Positions 14,162-21,484 of a DNA stretch of 40,536 nucleotides are shown here, one piece after another. The DNA is from JAVVPO01 sp036655715 (GTDB taxonomy: Bacteria > Bacillota > Clostridia > Lachnospirales > Cellulosilyticaceae). Every line of letters starts with the position of its first letter. Positions within the stretch are counted from its first letter, which is position 1. The notes beneath the pieces were generated by a model. The model saw only the letters and a program-made list of their open reading frames with translations. It was not told the origin of the DNA and did not search any database. The stretch spans positions 1 to 40,536 of the forward strand of contig JAVVPO010000010.1 in NCBI GenBank assembly GCA_036655715.1, given 5' to 3'. Made by a program: the position numbers and the translations under genes.

Positions 14162-14248
14162 ATGAATATGCATAATATAATTAGAAATGAGAGGTATATT
14201 AATTTTGTAGTTAGCAGTATTATAGTATTAATGTTACACATATCTTAA
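14162..14248 (+). CDS. possible 28-aa peptide
   Basis: ATG 14162 opens MNMHNIIRNERYINFVVSS, then a short hydrophobic end, with TAA at 14246-14248 at the edge of the terminator. It is too short to be sure. Confidence 0.25.
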   Translation: MNMHNIIRNERYINFVVSSIIVLMLHIS

Positions 14249-14299
14249 TAAAATAAAAGGGAACCTATTAATTTAGGATCCCTTTTATTTTTATTAAGA
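14243..14299. terminator. large two-way terminator
   Basis: TCTTAATAAAATAAAAGGGA and TCCCTTTTATTTTTATTAAGA pair over about 20 bp around ACCTATTAATTTAGGA, with A- and T-rich arms suited to both directions. It separates rightward genes from the reverse cassette at 14496-16937. Confidence 0.8.
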
Positions 14300-14495
14300 T
14301 ATTTACCATTAATTTTTATAGTTGAGACTTGATTTTAAATTATATTGCTATATAATTAAAGACTAGTCTACGCTATAGATATTATTATTAAAAGCATGCT
14401 TTTTATTTTTCTTTTTACCTTTTACACATTCATCTATTATATCTATAATAGTTATTCTAGAGTTTCTCTCCACGTTTTCTCTTAGCGTATCTTTC

Positions 14496-14882
14496 TTAGT
14501 TTCTCTTAGGGACTCCTCCAGATTTATCGGCTCATCTCTCTGAGAAGAGTCAGAAATAGCTTTTTCCAATTGGTTTATATATTTGAGTTCATATAATACT
14601 TGGAATTCCTATGACAAGTAAATATAACGGTCCTAGATATTTACTTCAGCATGTATGTCCCCATTCATGTTCTTTAATATGGTTTCTATTATACTTTCAG
14701 GCTGTAATATCCATTAGAATATATAAACCTAATGATATTCCTCCTTGAAACTCACCAGCATATATAGGGATACCTCTAAAGTGTTCTTTAAGTTCTACAT
14801 TGTAGAGTTTGGTTAAGATGAGCCCAAGGAAGCACTGAGGAAATTCCCATATTCATCTTAATAGTTTTATAAATGTCTTCAT
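14496..14882 (-). CDS. membrane protein with HEWGH metallopeptidase-like motif, 128 aa, five TGA-Trp codons or more
   Basis: From ATG 14882 with TGA as Trp the frame reads MKTFIKLLRWIWEFPQCFLG, later GEFQGGISLGLYILMDITAW, IKEHEWGHTCWSKYLGPLY, LLVIGIPSIIW and ERWADKSGGVP before TAA. E-H-E-x-G-H resembles a zinc-peptidase motif, followed by a hydrophobic segment. Proteins with EHExGHxxQS and YW...E.WADKLGG patterns occur in Bacteroidota chromosomes, so this looks like a host family taken up by the phage. Several conserved Trp positions are TGA, so it has been in the recoded genome for long. It closes the reverse cassette. A standard-code ORF at 14363-14569 overlaps it in another frame and is rejected. 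Confidence 0.65.
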
Positions 14883-15029
14883 TATTTAGTAAATTGTAAA
14901 TCTATATAAAATCTTTTTTAGTTACACCTGCTGTTAGAAGTGAATGCTTTTCTAGTATTAATTAATTTGTTTAAGTAGTTCTTCAGAAATTATAATACAC
15001 TTTTTATTTTTGATAGGCTTGTATTAACT
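14883..15029 (-). other. short gap within the reverse cassette
   Basis: About 150 bases without a confident gene. A frame reading LTAGVTKKDFI, stop, IYNLLNN and another reading CIIISEELLKQIN look protein-like but are broken and overlap the next gene in a different frame. Confidence 0.35.
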
Positions 15030-15359
15030 CTAAACAATATATGAGTAATAATGTCATGTGCCATCTCCTCCTCGTGGAATATCAGTTATTATAAATTCGT
15101 CGATAAGAAATGCCGATTTGCCTTTATATACACCCTCTATGTATAGTGAACGAATGTCATTAGGCGCACAATCCATCTCACTTTCATCAAGTTTAATTTT
15201 TACTGATTTATCTGTTTCTGGGATTCTCTCTTGTACTATTGCTGCCCCACCAGTGTCCATAGTATTTTCTACTACTATTAGGTCATACATAGTTTTGGAT
15301 TTATTAATAATTCTAATTACTGCCCCCCCTCTACTACCTAGGGTTTTAATATTTGCCAT
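15030..15359 (-). CDS. uncharacterised protein, 109 aa
   Basis: ATG 15359 shares one base with the stop of the upstream peptidase gene. The frame starts MANIKTLGSRGGAVIRIINK and contains IVQERIPETDKSVKIKLDE and AFLIDEFIITDIPRGGDG; the TGA after GGDGT is read as Trp, adding WHYYSYIV before TAG (15030-15032). The pattern is beta-sandwich-like. Co-translation with the M15 peptidase suggests a partner in lysis or a small structural protein. The standard-code version would be 101 residues. Confidence 0.6.
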
Positions 15360-15778
15360 TATGCTTTAAAAAAATAAATTTTATTTCCTTTTGTATTTCC
15401 AATGTCTATGTGTAATCAGGTTATTTCTCTATCGCCATCTCACTTTTCTATACGTATTGGAAAACTAAGTTTATCTCGATTTTTATCTAATATATCTCTC
15501 ATCTCTTTAGCTGTTAATTTTGTCGATATTAAATCAAAAGCCTTTCCTTGTTTATGGTATGAGTTCTTAGCTCCAATAGAACATGTAGGCTCTCTATATC
15601 CACAATAGTTTCTTGTCCCTCCCGCTGCTCAATTATTACAAATTAATGGGACACCGACAATTTCACGAACATTTTCTAAAGCATGAAGAGCTTTAGTGTC
15701 TAGAAATTTTATAGAGTCTTCGCCATATTGTTTGTATGTGTTTAATGATACCAGTTCTTTTACTTTGAAATATTTCAT
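15359..15778 (-). CDS. M15-type D,D-/L,D-peptidase endolysin, 139 aa
   Basis: From ATG 15778: MKYFKVKELVSLNTYKQYGE. With TGA as Trp, the frame contains NNWAAGGTRNYCGYREP, then NSYHKQGKAFDLIS (SxHxxGxAxD, zinc His and Asp), and REITWLHIDIG (WxHxD, third zinc His). These are the hallmarks of peptidase family M15A (VanY/D-Ala-D-Ala carboxypeptidase-like), used by many phages as the endolysin that cuts peptidoglycan stems. The Trp of WLHID is TGA, so the motif is only complete under the recoded reading. Its length is typical of single-domain M15 endolysins. It lies with a holin-like gene in the reverse cassette. Confidence 0.8.
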
Positions 15779-15818
15779 TGCTGTATTATATATTTAGTTG
15801 AAGTAGGAACTTTACAAT

Positions 15819-16412
15819 TTATCTAAAGACAAAATGCGGTAATAAAGTAGTACTACTTATATGTTTAGATAGAGTCTCGCCCTCGCAAGAACATGTTATA
15901 TCTGTTCCATAAACGGCATTTATACTAACGGAGTTGATACTTTTATAATAGACAAGAGGATTATTTGAAAAACTAGCCTCAACCCCAGAGTAGGCATGTG
16001 ATAAGCCATCGCTAGATATATAGTTTCCAGAGCCTGATATATTGACCTTTGTCACGCCTCCTAAAGAAACTTCAGTACGTTTATCAAGGCTAACATTAAA
16101 TCCATAAGTAACATATCTATCTAAAGTTGTATTTTTTGCAGTGAGCTCAATAGTTGAGGTATTTGTTGTAGTTTGTTCTACTTGAAATTTTAAAATATTT
16201 CCAATATCTTTACTACTATATTCATAAGTAAAAGTTGCTACATATTGTTTATGTTGTTCATTATACGAACTTCTAAAAAAGTGAATAGTTTCTATATACG
16301 TATTATTTATATATGCTCCAGCTGGAACTAACTGGTCATAAGCATATAGTTTTACTACTATTGTATATTTTTTATCCCTCATAACATTCTGAGCTATAAA
16401 CAGTTTATTCAT
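15819..16412 (-). CDS. beta-rich uncharacterised protein, 197 aa
   Basis: ATG 16412 overlaps the stop of the holin-like gene by eight bases. It starts MNKLFIAQNVMRDKKYTIVV and contains VATFTYEYSSKDIGNILKF, DRYVTYGFNVSLDKRTEV and ISGSGNYISSDGLSHAYSG. Alternating hydrophobic strands, many Thr/Ser and few helices suggest an Ig-like or jelly-roll structural domain. No TGA occurs. Within a lysis cassette a structural-looking protein is unusual; it may be a virion decoration or adhesion protein. Family not recognised. Confidence 0.6.
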   Translation of the reverse strand: MNKLFIAQNVMRDKKYTIVVKLYAYDQLVPAGAYINNTYIETIHFFRSSYNEQHKQYVATFTYEYSSKDIGNILKFQVEQTTTNTSTIELTAKNTTLDRYVTYGFNVSLDKRTEVSLGGVTKVNISGSGNYISSDGLSHAYSGVEASFSNNPLVYYKSINSVSINAVYGTDITCSCEGETLSKHISSTTLLPHFVFR

Positions 16413-16635
16413 TTTTATTTGGCTCCTTTCTTCATATTTTAGTAATACAGTCTATTCCTAGAAGAGATGTACTACATATAAATAACATACTAATTATCTC
16501 TGGCGCTGGAATCATGAGCACGGTGCATCATATACTTATAAATATACATGATATCCATCCAAGAGTCCCACACACTCTTTTGCTGCTTAAACCACTGTTT
16601 GCGGTAAACATCTTTATTAAAAGATTCTTTTTCAT
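16405..16635 (-). CDS. holin-like membrane protein, 76 aa, TGA as Trp
   Basis: ATG 16635 opens MKKNLLIKMFTANSGLSSKR, followed by two membrane segments (VCGTLGWISCIFISIWCTVL and APEIISMLFICSTSLLGID) and the tail TKIWRKEPNKNE. Two Trp codons, in SIWCT and KIWRK, are TGA. The plan, a polar start with SSKR, two TM helices and a charged tail, is common to small holin-like proteins of Bacteroidota phages. Adjacent to an M15 endolysin, a holin role is a good inference. Confidence 0.65.
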
Positions 16636-16655
16636 TCTTAATTTTTTAGTTAATA

Positions 16656-16937
16656 CTACTTCTTATTCCAAGATTTTGCATTTATAGCAAACTGCGCGCG
16701 ACGCTTCTGAAGAGTTGTTGCGTTAGGATCATTCGTAACATTATGCGCATGCGCCTGTACCTCTTGCCCATCTCTCTTGGATGCTGCTGTAAACTTGCCT
16801 TTATTTTTTTCTTTAATATGGATCTTGGAGCCATTTTTCATCATCGTTATATATCCACTAGTGATATTATCTAGCCCCAATGAATTAGATTTATTTATTA
16901 TTACGATTCTATTTAGAATTTCATTAGTATATCTCAT
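16656..16937 (-). CDS. small basic phage protein with GSKIHIK motif, 93 aa
   Basis: ATG 16937 to TAG, starting MRYTNEILNRIVIINKSNSL. The central MMKNGSKIHIKEKNKGKFT and the end ATTLQKRRAQFAINAKSWNK match a widespread small phage protein type of Bacteroidota phages, basic and partly disordered, whose function I do not know. It is the first gene of the reverse cassette and lies directly downstream of the minus-strand promoter at 16986-17017. Confidence 0.65.
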   Translation of the reverse strand: MRYTNEILNRIVIINKSNSLGLDNITSGYITMMKNGSKIHIKEKNKGKFTAASKRDGQEVQAHAHNVTNDPNATTLQKRRAQFAINAKSWNKK

Positions 16938-16985
16938 AATTATAAATTAATTATTAATTATTAATCTTCTATTAATAAGCTTTTG

Positions 16986-17017
16986 CAAAAGTAAGTAATT
17001 ATTTAGATATTTGCAAG
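16986..17017 (-). promoter_or_regulatory. promoter of the reverse lysis cassette
   Basis: On the minus strand, CTTG (17014-17017, one change from TTTG), 20 bases, TACTTTTG (16986-16993). It fits the Bacteroidota pattern and is divergent from the next promoter. Confidence 0.55.
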
Positions 17018-17033
17018 TTTTTATGCAAAAATA

Positions 17034-17065
17034 TTTGGATAATTGAAAGATTTATTATATATTTG
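17034..17065 (+). promoter_or_regulatory. promoter of the packaging genes
   Basis: TTTG at 17034-17037, 20 bases, TATATTTG at 17058-17065, 35 bases before ATG 17101. Confidence 0.7.
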
Positions 17066-17100
17066 CATCATCTAATTAAAATTATAAATTTCTTAAAAAG

Positions 17101-17793
17101 ATGTCTAAAACAAAACATGATATAGATTCTGGACTTTCACGGCTAGAAATGATTTTACATTTATATAAAGAATATGGGGTACTAGGAATTATAAAAGGGC
17201 TTTTTATATTAATAATGCTCAGCATAACTTTGAGAATTTGCTATAATCCTGGGTTTTTATTTGATAAGTACACTGAGTATATGTCTAAAAAACACATCAA
17301 AGAATTGAATATACGTACCGAATATGACAAGCAGGTAAAAAGTTTATTACATATATATTTATATAAATACCGTGCAGATAGGGTCTGAATTATCCAGTAC
17401 CATAATGGTATTATGGATTGGCAACATGGCACTATGCGCTTTGAGCTATGTAATGAAAGAGTGCGTCCAGTCAGCACTCAATACAACGGTTTTAACCTAA
17501 CATGGCTTGATATCCCTTATTATTTAAGTGAGCAGGAAGTGTTTGTTGGAACTACAAGTGAGTTAAATAAAATTGATCGTACACTGTGTGCGCAACTTGA
17601 AAAAAATGATATACAATATCTAGCGTGTACTGTTATAAGAGATAGTATGGGGTATCCTATAGGAATCTTTGGGGTTACCTGAAATACTCCTCCAGCGTCT
17701 CTGACGAATACTAAGATACATAACTATTTAATAGAAGATAGGGCTGATATTAAGCCACTTGTACAAATAAATTATGGTAAAATTAAGAAATAA
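17101..17793 (+). CDS. membrane-anchored GAF-like protein, 230 aa
   Basis: The frame joins across TGA codons (17386 and later) and ends at TAA 17791. After a helical start (KHDIDSGLSRLEMILHLYK) a membrane segment lies at about 35-52 (LGIIKGLFILIMLSITL). Residues 85-220 (WIIQYHNGIMDWQHGTMRFE, DIQYLACTVIRDSMGYPIG, IFGVTW) have the strand pattern and YHNG motif seen in GAF/sensor-like domains. Such proteins appear next to structural genes in crAss-like phages. Its function is not established; sensing of a ligand or a virion membrane role are possible. It is the first gene of the rightward packaging unit. Confidence 0.6.
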
Positions 17794-17794
17794 T

Positions 17795-18739
17795 ATGCCA
17801 AAGCTTAAAGGAAGTGAAGTGAAATATGTTAATGGAAATATAAGTGTTGATAAGGAAAATGCAGAGGTAATATACTCTGATGAAAATCACATATATTTAG
17901 GCAAAAAAGATAATAAAAGGTATACTTCTGTAACTCAGTTAATTAATTATTATACGCAGCCGTTTAATAGTGTTTTTTGATCCGCGTATAAAGCATGTGA
18001 GTCAATTTTATCTCATGAAGATTTCTATACATTAAAACAAGTTTTATTAAAAACAAAAGTCTGAAGAAATGACTATCTTGAAACTTATAAAATTGATATA
18101 AACGTTTTTACTGATAGGTGCGCTGAGATTTTGCAAAGCTATGAGGATAAAAAGAATACAGCGTGTGATAGAGGAACCGCTATTCATGAAGTGCAGGAGA
18201 GTCTTTTCTACAATCAGGATTCTAAGATTAAGAAGTATACTGGAGATTGTAAATTTGATATCAAGAAGGGCTATTATAAATTAGATTTAGCTAGAGCGGT
18301 ATATCCAGAATTATTAATTAGTTACGATTTTGATGCATATTTAAAGGTTGCTGGTCAATCAGACTTAGTAATTAAGGATGAATATGATATAACCATAGTA
18401 GATTGAAAGAGTAATAGAAAAATAGATCTTGAATCTTATTATGATAGAGGCACTAAGAAGAAGCAGATGATGAAGTTCCCTCTAGATAATATACAAGATT
18501 GTAACTTTTATCATTACACACTACAGCTTTCTCTATATGCGTATTTATTGCAGAAAATAAATCCCAAGTTTAATATTAAAAAGCTTATGATTGTACATTT
18601 TGATCATGATGGTAACGAGACAGAATATGCATGTGAGTATCTCAAAGAAGATATAACTAGGATGTTATTACATTATAGGAGAACGCAAAAGATAAATACA
18701 GAACTTGAAGTAGATAAGCCTATAGTATGGGACAGATAA
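17795..18739 (+). CDS. PD-(D/E)XK nuclease of the RecB/Cas4 type, 314 aa
   Basis: The ATG at 17795 lies two bases after the previous stop; an ATG at 17774 would overlap it and is less likely. TGA-Trp codons join three pieces. The RecB-type motifs appear in order: GTAIHEVQESLF (about residue 130), AGQSDLVI (first Asp), TIVDWKSNRK (D-x-K core, its Trp is TGA) and QLSLYAYLL (QxxxY). It would cut or trim DNA, possibly in recombination or packaging; crAss-like phages carry such a nuclease close to the terminase genes. The stop overlaps the next gene start (ATGGGACAG within the last codons). Confidence 0.8.
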
Positions 18740-19002
18740 CAGATATAATTAATGGGCATATAAATGAAGCTCTTGGAAAGAATGAGAATTTATTCGAAGA
18801 AAGGATGATAATATGTAGGCAGTGCCCTCTATACAAAGAAACGCCTATGGGTCCAATATGTAACCCTAGGTTATATATAAATGAGTTAGATAAAACAACT
18901 ATAACTGACAGGCCCAAGATTGGTTATAAGCGTGGGTGCATGTGTCGCCTCGGAAGTAAACTACGTTTGCCTGGAAGTAAGTGTATAGTTGAGAAATGAT
19001 AA
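18727..19002 (+). CDS. cysteine-rich small protein, 91 aa
   Basis: ATG 18727 overlaps the nuclease gene by 13 bases. MGQITDIINGHINEALGKN begins a helix; then MIICRQCPLYKETPMGPIC and YKRGCMCRLGSKLRLPG supply six Cys in CxxC/CxC spacing, with a last Cys in SKCIVEKW. The final Trp is TGA followed by TAA. A zinc-binding module is likely. It may act with the overlapping nuclease. The standard-code version would lack only the last Trp. Confidence 0.7.
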
Positions 19003-19019
19003 TTAAAAAATAATGAATA

Positions 19020-19544
19020 ATGAGTAATGAGAAATATTTAGGTAATGACTACTATCAGTTAACAGGTAAGCATTTAATGGGCAATAATATAAAGTATGAT
19101 ATTGATCCAGAGTCTATTATGAAGGCTAATGAAGCTGCTGCTAAGGAGCAGTTAGCATATGTTTCAAATATGTTGGAGAAGGACAAAGATTGTAAACCAT
19201 TTGAAAATAAACATGTTGTTCCTACATCTGGTAGAGTAGTTGTACTCCCTTATGACAAAAACCCATATAGACAGGCTTTACATCAAAGTACTTCTGGATT
19301 GATACTAGGAGACTTTGAGACTTCCGCTAATTATAAGTCTCAGGAGACTGGCGAACAGGAGGCGGCACAGCGTGGGATATGGTGTTGTAAAGTTATTGCT
19401 GTGGGAAATGAGTGCAAAAGTGTATTAGAGGGAGAGGATGTATATATTAACTTTACATTTGCCTCCCCTCTTCCATTTGGTGGTAAAGGATATTACACAA
19501 TTAGTGAGAATAGTATTATTTGTAGTATAAGAAATAACGAATAA
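19020..19544 (+). CDS. GroES-like beta-barrel protein, 174 aa
   Basis: ATG 19020 to TAA. After a helical leader (ESIMKANEAAAKEQLAYVSN) residues 65-170 read TSGRVVVLPYDKNPYRQA, STSGLILGDFE, GIWCCKVIAVGNECKSV, LEGEDVYINFTFASPLPF. The order 'gRVvVlP', 'sGlil', 'kViavG' and 'gedV' follows the co-chaperonin GroES fold. In a phage this may support folding of capsid proteins, or be a barrel used in a structural protein. No in-frame TGA. The GroES assignment rests on pattern only. Confidence 0.55.
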   Translation: MSNEKYLGNDYYQLTGKHLMGNNIKYDIDPESIMKANEAAAKEQLAYVSNMLEKDKDCKPFENKHVVPTSGRVVVLPYDKNPYRQALHQSTSGLILGDFETSANYKSQETGEQEAAQRGIWCCKVIAVGNECKSVLEGEDVYINFTFASPLPFGGKGYYTISENSIICSIRNNE

Positions 19545-19547
19545 AAT

Positions 19548-19787
19548 ATGTTGAATGAAATCGAAAAAACATTTTTTTCTCCAGGGGATCTAGTAGTACT
19601 TAAGCACGAGGAGCTAATGTCTCCTATTATGCTAGTGCAGGAGAAGGTTACAAGACAATTTAAGCAGAGAGAGGAGATATGTAATATCTTCAAAGGCCTA
19701 CGCTGCACATGATTTGATAAGAATAATGTTCTTAGAGAGGCTATATTCTCAACAAAAGATTTAAAGTTTTATAAACAAAGTAAATAA
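19548..19787 (+). CDS. small protein, 79 aa
   Basis: ATG 19548 follows the previous TAA closely. MLNEIEKTFFSPGDLVVLKH, then SPIMLVQEKVTRQF and GLRCTWFDKNNVLREAIF, then KFYKQSK and TAA. The Trp in CTWF is TGA. The fold looks like a small SH3-like beta barrel (PGDLVVL...SPIMLV...TWF), similar to DUF2158-type proteins in which 'GD.V.lksg.p.MtV' precedes a C-x-W-F motif. Function unknown. Confidence 0.65.
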
Positions 19788-19788
19788 T

Positions 19789-19980
19789 ATGGATTGTTTA
19801 GTAGACAATGAATACCTAGTGTTTGCGACTAATATTAACTAATCGGTAATAGAGAATAGATTATCATAAAGGCTGTAAATATATATATGCTAAATGTAAA
19901 ATATGAAGTTAAAGTTAAGAGTCGAATCACTTGAGAAAAGGCTGAGTAAGTTACATGATATTATATTATCTCTTAAATAG
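19789..19980 (+). other. two very short frames before the 288-aa gene
   Basis: ATG 19789 gives 17 residues (MDCLVDNEYLVFATNIN). ATG 19903 gives a 25-residue coiled-coil peptide (MKLKLRVESLEKRLSKLHD...) ending at TAG 19978-19980. The second resembles the 38-aa coil at 11160 in style and may be real; the first is doubtful. Confidence 0.35.
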
Positions 19981-20021
19981 CTAGTGTCTATTATACATTC
20001 AATCCAAATACTAAATAAATT

Positions 20022-20888
20022 ATGAATGATCAAGAATTAGCTAAATTTATAAAGTGGCTATCATCTAGCACTACTGAGTTTAAAGATAAAACTCCAAATG
20101 AGATAGTCACCATACTAAATAAAATAAATGAGACTGAGGATGGAGCAAATACTATTGTAGGTCTTATAAATAAGTTTAAAGAGGAAACTACAAGTATATT
20201 CAAATCTGGCGGTAAGATAGACCAATTAGTTAGTAAATATCAAAAAGGCAAAAAGATAGATCAGAGAGCGTCTGATAAAGTTAGAAAAGAGTTTCATGGT
20301 GTTGATCTTTTTGAGTATAGTCCAAATAGATACAGATCACATGATAATATAACAGTTAGTAGGAATTTAAAGCCAGGAACTAATTATCAAGTGCTCCCTA
20401 ATGGTGTTGGCCTAAGACAGATTACTAGACAGAATACTACTACTTCTGAATTAGTATCCCCAGATAAGAAAGATACTTTATTTATTAATAATGCTGGCAG
20501 AGGCAGAGTTGATAGCAATCTTAGTGATGCTGGAATACTTGGTGCATTAGGACTAAAATCCTCATCTCCAGTAAGTTCTAATTTTAGAGTTTTGCAGGGT
20601 AAATTTAGTGCTCAGAAATTTGCAAATGAGAGCAGTAGTGATAATGGATATAAAGCCAAGTCAATAATAAACCCAGATGGGTCTATTACACAGATTCTTG
20701 AATACCCTTTAGGTAAAAAAGAGTTTAGAGATATAAGTAGTAATAAGCAGGACACGGTATATACTAATAGTGTAAATGGTATTTCTAGAAGAAATCATCC
20801 TAGATGGTATGACTTTGTAGATAAAGAGGCTAATAAAAAAGGCTATAAAGAGAGACAAGAACGTTTTAATAAAAACTATAAAGAATAA
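20022..20888 (+). CDS. uncharacterised, probably virion-associated protein, 288 aa
   Basis: ATG 20022 to TAA 20886. A helical start (NDQELAKFIKWLSSS, later EIVTILNKINETEDGANTI) leads to SIFKSGGKIDQLVSKYQKG, a Gly-rich hinge seen in crAss-like virion and cargo proteins. The rest is polar and repetitive in style (GLRQITRQNTTTSELVS; GSITQILEYPLGKKEF) and ends YKERQERFNKNYKE. A role as a minor virion or ejected protein is inferred from composition and position before the terminase genes. Its stop overlaps the next ATG (TAATG). Confidence 0.6.
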   Translation: MNDQELAKFIKWLSSSTTEFKDKTPNEIVTILNKINETEDGANTIVGLINKFKEETTSIFKSGGKIDQLVSKYQKGKKIDQRASDKVRKEFHGVDLFEYSPNRYRSHDNITVSRNLKPGTNYQVLPNGVGLRQITRQNTTTSELVSPDKKDTLFINNAGRGRVDSNLSDAGILGALGLKSSSPVSSNFRVLQGKFSAQKFANESSSDNGYKAKSIINPDGSITQILEYPLGKKEFRDISSNKQDTVYTNSVNGISRRNHPRWYDFVDKEANKKGYKERQERFNKNYKE

Positions 20889-21472
20889 TGACAGAGATAT
20901 TCCTTTACGATAATTCTACAGGCGCTCTTAAGCTAAATACATATGAGATATTACTAGTAAAGGAGTTTGAAGCATTATGAGACTTAGATCGTAATAAATG
21001 TGAAAATGATCCAGTAGGAGAAAAGAGGCTGCGCGCATGAAGAGAGTTTAAATATATATGATTATTTGCTGATTGAAAGAGTCCATATCAGCAATATCTT
21101 GAGATGGAAAAACATAAAGCAGCAATGAGCGATTCTTTGTTATCTGATGAAGAGTGAAATGATTGTTTATTTAGAGCTGCTGTTAAGAAATATATAGAAA
21201 TTAAAGACTCTTCTCGTATCCTAAGTCTTATAAAGACGGCATTCAGAACGCTTGAGAAGATGAGAGTGTCTCTTGATAATATTGATTTAGAGGAGAGAGA
21301 CCCAGTAAATAATAAGCCTATATGAAAGGCTAAAGATATTCTTGATAGTATTGGATCTATTGGGACTATGTCTGACAAGTTAAAAGAACTTGAACTTAAT
21401 TATAAGAAAGATCTATTATCGTCGCAGAAGAAAGCTAGAGGCGACCACGAGGAGGGTTTTATGGATCAATAA
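20888..21472 (+). CDS. probable small terminase subunit, 194 aa, seven TGA-Trp codons
   Basis: Missed by a standard-code reading because TGA occurs seven times. ATG 20888: MTEIFLYDNSTGALKLNTYE, then LRAWREFKYIWLFADWKSPY, EEWNDCLFRAAVKKYIEI, LEKMRVSLDNIDLEERDPV, PIWKAKDILDSIG, ending EEGFMDQ and TAA. It is wholly helical, with aromatic residues in the first third and a coiled-coil-like end. Position immediately before the large terminase and size favour a small terminase or terminase-associated protein; no family motif is certain. It is coupled to the preceding gene by TAATG. Confidence 0.6.
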
Positions 21473-21484
21473 TGTTAATGATAT

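Noticed and set aside
14363..14569. Minus-strand ORF of 68 codons with non-ATG start
   Set aside because: Its first part is the shadow of the HEWGH gene, which has clear motifs in another frame with TGA as Trp; the remaining tail alone has no start codon.
14883..15029. Frames reading KKDFI, stop, IYNLLNN and SEELLKQIN that suggest a frameshifted gene upstream of the HEWGH gene
   Set aside because: The first overlaps the start of the well-supported HEWGH gene in another frame and the second has several stops; probably chance.
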